From NCBI GenBank assembly GCA_028292185.1, contig JAQGMT010000045.1, positions 1 to 9,666 of the forward strand: a stretch of 9,666 nucleotides of DNA, read 5' to 3'. The position numbers and the translations under genes are program-made. The notes under the pieces were generated by a model that was not told the origin of the DNA, searched no databases, and worked only from the letters and a program-made list of their open reading frames with translations. Shown in pieces: positions 6,049 to 9,666 of this stretch (the stretch's first letter is position 1; every line of letters begins with the position of its first letter). The stretch is from Ramlibacter sp. (GTDB lineage Bacteria > Pseudomonadota > Gammaproteobacteria > Burkholderiales > Burkholderiaceae_C).

Positions 6049-7566
6049 ATGAGACAGCTTTCCAAGAACCCACGAATTCCCGAGCAGCAACGCGCTTCGA
6101 CCGGCGTTGCCGGTCTCGACGACATCCTCGGCGGCGGCTTGCCGACCGGCCATCTCTATCTTGTCGAGGGCACCCCGGGGTCCGGCAAGACGACGCTCGG
6201 CCTGCAATTTCTGCGCCGCGGCGTGCAGGAGGGCGAAAAGGGCCTGTACATCACTTTGTCGGAGACCGCTTCCGAACTGCACACCGTGGCGAGTTCGCAC
6301 GGCTGGTCCCTGGATGGGGTGGAGGTCTTCGAACTGGTGACCGACGAAGGGCTGAGCCCCGACGCCGAACAGTCGATCCTGCATCCCTCCGAAGTGGAAC
6401 TGGGTGAAACCACCCGGGGCGTGATGGCCGCGGTCGAACGCCTGAAGCCCACACGCGTGGTATTCGACAGCCTGTCCGAGATGCGCTTGCTGGCGCAGAA
6501 CCCCTTGCGTTACCGCCGCCAGGTGCTCGCGCTCAAGAGCTTTTTCTCCACGCGCGGCTGCACGGTGCTGCTGCTCGATGACCGCAGCGCCGACCAGGAC
6601 GACCTGCAACTGCACAGCATCGCGCATGGCGTCGTCAGCCTGGAGCAGGCGATCGACCAGTACGGGCCCGGCCGGCGCCGGCTGCACGTGATCAAGATGC
6701 GCGGCATTCGTTTTCGCGGGGGCGAGCACGACTTCAGCCTCGACACCGGCGGGCTGTCGGTCTTTCCGCGCCTGGTCGCGGCCGAGCATCGGCAGCAGCA
6801 GGCGGAACTGATGGTGGGCACGGGCACGGCCGAATTCGATGCGCTTCTTGGGGGAGGGCTGGCGCGCGGCAGCAACATCCTGTTCAGCGGCCCTTCCGGC
6901 GTCGGCAAGACGACCACCGCGATTGCGTGTGTGCGGGCGGCTTTGCTGCGCGGCGAGAGGGCGGTCTACTATTTGTTCGACGAGGGCCTGGGCACCTTGT
7001 TGATCCGCTCGCGGGCGCTGGGCCTGGACATCGCGTCATACCTGGAAAACGGCCAGCTTGAACTCAAGGCACTCGATCCGGCGGAAGTTTCGCCGGGCGA
7101 ATTCGCCAACATGGTCCGTACCGCGGTGGAAGATGCCGGCGTGCAGACCGTCGTGATCGACAGCTTGAACGCCTACCTGCAAGCGATGTCGGGAGACAAG
7201 CATCTGCTCTTGCAGATGCACGAGTTGCTCACCTATTTGAACCAGCGCGGCGTGGTCACCATCCTCATCCTGGCGCAGCACGGCCTGCTGGGCGACATCC
7301 GCAGCGACGTCGACCTGAGCTACCTCAGTGACGGCATCGTGTTGTTCCGTTTCTTCGAAGCGCGCGGCAGCCTGCTCAAGGCGATTTCGGTGGTGAAGAG
7401 CCGCACGTCGCAGCACGAACTCACCATCCGCGAGTTCCGCCTGGGCAAGGCCGGCGTCGAGATCGGCCAGGCGCTGCAGGACTTCGAAGGTGTGATGACC
7501 GGAGTGGCCTCGTACAAAGGCTCGACACCGCTGCTGGGCGATACCTTGTTGGCCGGTCGCCGCTGA
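6049..7566 (+). CDS. KaiC-like two-domain RecA/DnaB-type ATPase
   Basis: A 505-aa protein with a duplicated KaiC domain. Domain I (about 15-245) has Walker A GTPGSGKT (41-48) and Walker B RVVFD (136-140). Domain II (about 255-485) has Walker A GPSGVGKT (281-288) and Walker B TVVID (367-371). The opening STGVAGLDDILGGGLPTGH is characteristic. Cyanobacterial KaiC is an autophosphorylating, hexameric ATPase; many proteobacterial homologues lack KaiA/KaiB and are linked to signalling or stress. By memory alignment the catalytic acidic pair is Ser71-Glu72 in domain I and Asp311-Glu312 in domain II instead of Glu-Glu, and the Ser431-Thr432 phosphosite corresponds to Ser424-Tyr425. The C-terminus stops soon after the conserved FEGVMTG, so it lacks a long KaiA-binding-type tail. 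Its stop overlaps the kinase start (TGATG), implying one mRNA and coupled synthesis. Soluble. Calling it a clock gene would overreach. Confidence 0.92.
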   Translation: MRQLSKNPRIPEQQRASTGVAGLDDILGGGLPTGHLYLVEGTPGSGKTTLGLQFLRRGVQEGEKGLYITLSETASELHTVASSHGWSLDGVEVFELVTDEGLSPDAEQSILHPSEVELGETTRGVMAAVERLKPTRVVFDSLSEMRLLAQNPLRYRRQVLALKSFFSTRGCTVLLLDDRSADQDDLQLHSIAHGVVSLEQAIDQYGPGRRRLHVIKMRGIRFRGGEHDFSLDTGGLSVFPRLVAAEHRQQQAELMVGTGTAEFDALLGGGLARGSNILFSGPSGVGKTTTAIACVRAALLRGERAVYYLFDEGLGTLLIRSRALGLDIASYLENGQLELKALDPAEVSPGEFANMVRTAVEDAGVQTVVIDSLNAYLQAMSGDKHLLLQMHELLTYLNQRGVVTILILAQHGLLGDIRSDVDLSYLSDGIVLFRFFEARGSLLKAISVVKSRTSQHELTIREFRLGKAGVEIGQALQDFEGVMTGVASYKGSTPLLGDTLLAGRR

Positions 7567-9257
7567 TGGAGCTGCGTGTCTTGATCCATGCGCCGCGGGG
7601 CCGCGACGCCGCCGTGGTCGAAAGCGTCCTGCAGGAGCGCCACAAGGTGGCGGTCTGCCCCGAATGGACCGACCTGATGCGCTGCCTGCAGCACGTGTCG
7701 GCCGCCACGATCGTCACCGAGGAGTCGCTCTCGAACAAGGCGCTCGAGCAGGCTTTGACCGAGTGGCTGGCGCTCCAGCCGCCCTGGTCCGACTATCCCA
7801 TCATCGTTCTGGCGACCAAGCATGTCGGACCGCGTTCGCCGCAGGCCGTGGAATCCTTGCACAAGCTGGGCAACGTCATCCTGCTCGAGCGGCCGCTGAA
7901 CGCCGAGACCCTGGCGAGCGCCGCGGACACCGCGGTGCGCGCGCGCCGCAGGCAATATTCCACACGCGAACATCTGGCCGAAATCAATCGCGCGCAGACC
8001 GAAGTCGAGCGGCTCAACGGCGAACTGGAAGCACGGATCGCCGCCCGCACCCGCGAACTGGCCAGCGCCAACGACCGGCTGATGAAGGAGATCGCGGAGC
8101 GCGAGCGGGCGCAGACCGCCTTGACCCAGGGCCAGAAGATGGAAGCCATCGGCCGGCTCACCGGTGGCATCGCGCACGACTTCAACAATCTCCTGCATGT
8201 GGTCAACATGAACCTGGAGCTGATCTCGATCTACGCGAAGGAAGAAAAGGTCAAGCCCGTGGTGGATCGCGCCAAGAGCGCGGCACGCCGTGGCGCCAAG
8301 CTCACCGGCCAGCTGCTTTCGTTCGCCCGCAGCCAGTCGCTGTCGCCCAAGCTGACCCAGGTGAACCGCCTGCTGGTCGGGATGAAGGACTTGCTGGAAA
8401 TTTCGGTCGGGCCGAGCGTGAGCGTCCAGCTGGATCTTTGCCAGGACGCGGCTTCCATCGTCGTCGACGCCAGCCAGCTCGAAATGGCGGTACTGAACCT
8501 GGCGGTGAATTCGCGCGACGCCATGCCCGACGGTGGCACGCTCACCATCGCCACGTCGAGCCGCCATTGCGAAGCCGACGGCGAGCAGTTCGAGGACGGT
8601 GAGTACGTGGTGGTGTCCGTCAGCGACACCGGGGCCGGCATTCCGCAGCAGTTGCTCAGCAAGGTCTTCGATCCTTTCTTCACCACCAAGCCGCTGGGCA
8701 GCGGCACCGGGCTGGGCCTGAGCCAGGTGTACGGCTTCGCGCGGCAGTCCGGCGGCGTCGCGTTCGTGAAGAGTGAATTGGGCAAGGGCACCTTGGTCGA
8801 GATGTACTTCCCCGCGGCCGCGCTCGATGCGCAGGCGCAAACCGATCCCACCATTCCTCCCTTCGTCGCCCAGAAGGTGAAGGCGCGCAACATCCTGGTC
8901 GTCGAGGACGACGCGGACGTGCGCCGCGTCATCGTCGAATGCCTGGGCCTGATCGGTTATTCGGTGACGGAGGCGGCCAACGGAACCGAAGGACTGGCGG
9001 CGATCTCGCTGTCCAAACCGGACTTGCTGGTGGTCGATTACGCGATGCCCGACATGACCGGAGCCGAGGTCATCAGCAAGGCTCGCGAAATGGTGGGCGA
9101 GCTGCCGGTGATCCTGGCCACGGGTTACGCGGACATGGCAGCTGTCGAGCGGCTCGCGGGCAAACCGGCCATCTTGCGCAAGCCGTTCGACATCAATTCC
9201 CTGGGCGCGGCCGTGGCCAAGGCCCTGGAGGGCGCGCGCGTGCCCGCCGCAGCCTGA
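7566..9257 (+). CDS. Soluble hybrid histidine kinase with N-terminal pseudo-receiver and C-terminal receiver
   Basis: A 563-aa signalling kinase without transmembrane segments. Residues 1-125 fold-match a receiver by pattern (RVLIHAP, YPIIVLATKH, NVILLERPLN) but lack the phosphorylatable Asp, with ATIVTEES in its place. A coiled-coil-like stretch (about 133-190) follows. HisKA has H204 in GGIAHDFNNLL. The HATPase domain has N box N315 (NLAVNSRDAM), G1 DTGAGI (354-359), F box FDPFFTTK (368-375) and G2 GTGLGL (380-385). The true receiver (441-555) has acidic D448/D449, phosphoacceptor D491, T519 and K539. It should autophosphorylate on H204 and pass phosphate to D491. No output domain follows, so a further phosphotransfer partner or allosteric role is expected. 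TGATG coupling to the KaiC-like gene makes that ATPase the likely input or partner (inference). The ATG at 7566 has no Shine-Dalgarno of its own, fitting coupling. Confidence 0.93.
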   Translation: MELRVLIHAPRGRDAAVVESVLQERHKVAVCPEWTDLMRCLQHVSAATIVTEESLSNKALEQALTEWLALQPPWSDYPIIVLATKHVGPRSPQAVESLHKLGNVILLERPLNAETLASAADTAVRARRRQYSTREHLAEINRAQTEVERLNGELEARIAARTRELASANDRLMKEIAERERAQTALTQGQKMEAIGRLTGGIAHDFNNLLHVVNMNLELISIYAKEEKVKPVVDRAKSAARRGAKLTGQLLSFARSQSLSPKLTQVNRLLVGMKDLLEISVGPSVSVQLDLCQDAASIVVDASQLEMAVLNLAVNSRDAMPDGGTLTIATSSRHCEADGEQFEDGEYVVVSVSDTGAGIPQQLLSKVFDPFFTTKPLGSGTGLGLSQVYGFARQSGGVAFVKSELGKGTLVEMYFPAAALDAQAQTDPTIPPFVAQKVKARNILVVEDDADVRRVIVECLGLIGYSVTEAANGTEGLAAISLSKPDLLVVDYAMPDMTGAEVISKAREMVGELPVILATGYADMAAVERLAGKPAILRKPFDINSLGAAVAKALEGARVPAAA

Positions 9258-9272
9258 CCTGATCCACCGGCC

Positions 9273-9286
9273 CCGGCTTTCGCCGG
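9273..9286 (+). terminator. Short GC stem-loop after the kinase gene
   Basis: CCGGC-TTTC-GCCGG forms a 5-bp stem with a four-base loop 15 bases after the stop. No T-run follows, so termination is only a possibility. A second small stem, GGGG-CATT-CCCC, lies at 9315-9326, just before the SDR ribosome binding site. Confidence 0.25.
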
Positions 9287-9331
9287 AGTCTCCGGGCATG
9301 CCGATTGCCGGTCTGGGGCATTCCCCCGCAC

Positions 9332-9336
9332 GGAGG
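9332..9336 (+). promoter_or_regulatory. Ribosome binding site of the SDR gene
   Basis: GGAGG lies nine bases before the ATG at 9346 and fixes the start of the last, incomplete gene. Confidence 0.65.
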
Positions 9337-9345
9337 CTCCCGGCA

Positions 9346-9666
9346 ATGGCTGCAAAACTGAAGGCTCTATCGGACCAGGTGATCGTACTGACCGGTGCGT
9401 CCAGTGGGGTCGGCCTGTGCACGGCCCAGTTGGCGGCGCAGCAGGGCGCCCGCCTGGTGCTGATTGCCGGCAGCACGAGGGTGTTGGAAACGCTGATGAA
9501 CCTGATCGGTGCCTCTGGCGCGGACGCGATCTGCATCGGCGCCGACCTTGCCGTGCGCGAGCAAGTCACCGCTGCGGCCCGCGATGCCGCCGCGCACTTC
9601 GGCCGGATCGACACCTGGATCAACAACGCCGGCTCATCCGTTTATGGCCGGCTGGATCAACTCACC
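9346..9666 (+). CDS. Short-chain dehydrogenase/reductase, N-terminal 107 residues (runs off window)
   Basis: The frame is open from ATG 9346 to the window end. The start of a Rossmann fold is clear: TGASSGVG (16-23) is the dinucleotide-binding TGxxxGxG motif, Asp67 follows the third strand (IGADLA), and NNAG (93-96) is the structural SDR motif inside RIDTWINNAGSSVYGRLDQ. The catalytic Ser, Tyr-x-x-x-Lys lies beyond the edge. After the second strand the sequence reads VLIAGSTR rather than the usual AAR, so the cofactor choice (NADP or NAD) cannot be called, although Arg45 could contact a 2'-phosphate. The opening phrase resembles the longer (about 330-aa) bacterial SDRs often annotated only as oxidoreductase. 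It lies 88 nt after the kinase gene with its own ribosome binding site; same-strand co-transcription is possible. Confidence 0.88.
   Translation, partial: MAAKLKALSDQVIVLTGASSGVGLCTAQLAAQQGARLVLIAGSTRVLETLMNLIGASGADAICIGADLAVREQVTAAARDAAAHFGRIDTWINNAGSSVYGRLDQLT

Noticed and set aside
7320..9626. 768-codon open frame on the minus strand
   Set aside because: It is antisense to the kinase and SDR genes, both of which have complete motif sets. Long antisense frames are expected in DNA with high third-position GC. The translation shows no coherent domain.
1..9666. Mobile element, prophage, defence island, tRNA or riboswitch
   Set aside because: No transposase, integrase, terminal inverted repeats, attachment-site duplication, tRNA fold or known riboswitch core was recognised, and the GC-rich codon use is even across the genes.

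Overview
The window looks like chromosomal DNA of a high-GC (about two-thirds G+C by eye) betaproteobacterium, most likely Burkholderiales and perhaps a Comamonadaceae relative such as Ramlibacter or Variovorax. This rests on codon usage with G/C in most third positions, on the DUF1631 protein at the left edge, and on the general family mix. The genus is a guess. I see no tRNA, rRNA, CRISPR array, insertion sequence or integrase, and no stretch with foreign-looking base composition.

Layout, left to right. The 3' part of a DUF1631 gene (+) enters from the left edge and abuts, stop against stop with no spacer, a convergent gene (-) for a P1/DmpA-type self-processing hydrolase. A 154-bp divergent intergenic region follows. 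On the + strand come a small DUF883/ElaB-like membrane-anchored protein with a strong GC hairpin after its stop, then a two-gene unit of a DMT/EamA exporter with a 24-histidine C-terminal tail and an 11-nt-overlapping DOPA 4,5-dioxygenase-family gene, then a 562-aa acyl-CoA synthetase. After a 170-bp gap (one doubtful 21-codon ORF) comes a tightly coupled pair: a two-domain KaiC-like ATPase and a soluble hybrid histidine kinase whose N-terminus looks like a degenerate receiver. A short-chain dehydrogenase/reductase starts near the right edge and runs off the window. All genes except the P1 hydrolase are on the + strand.

Functional links. The clearest module is kaiC-like plus hybrid kinase (TGATG stop/start overlap), probably a cytoplasmic signalling unit in which a KaiC-type ATPase works with a His-Asp phosphorelay. 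No KaiA or KaiB is present and the kinase has no output domain, so the downstream partner is outside the window. The exporter and dioxygenase-family gene form a second translationally coupled pair, perhaps for export and conversion of a catechol-type or related small molecule (inference). The acyl-CoA synthetase has all catalytic motifs, but its substrate cannot be read from the sequence.

Most of this is ordinary core or soft-core proteobacterial gene content. The parts most worth a second look are the KaiC/hybrid-kinase pair, with unusual residues at expected catalytic and phosphorylation positions and the pseudo-receiver, and the His-rich transporter overlapping its neighbour.
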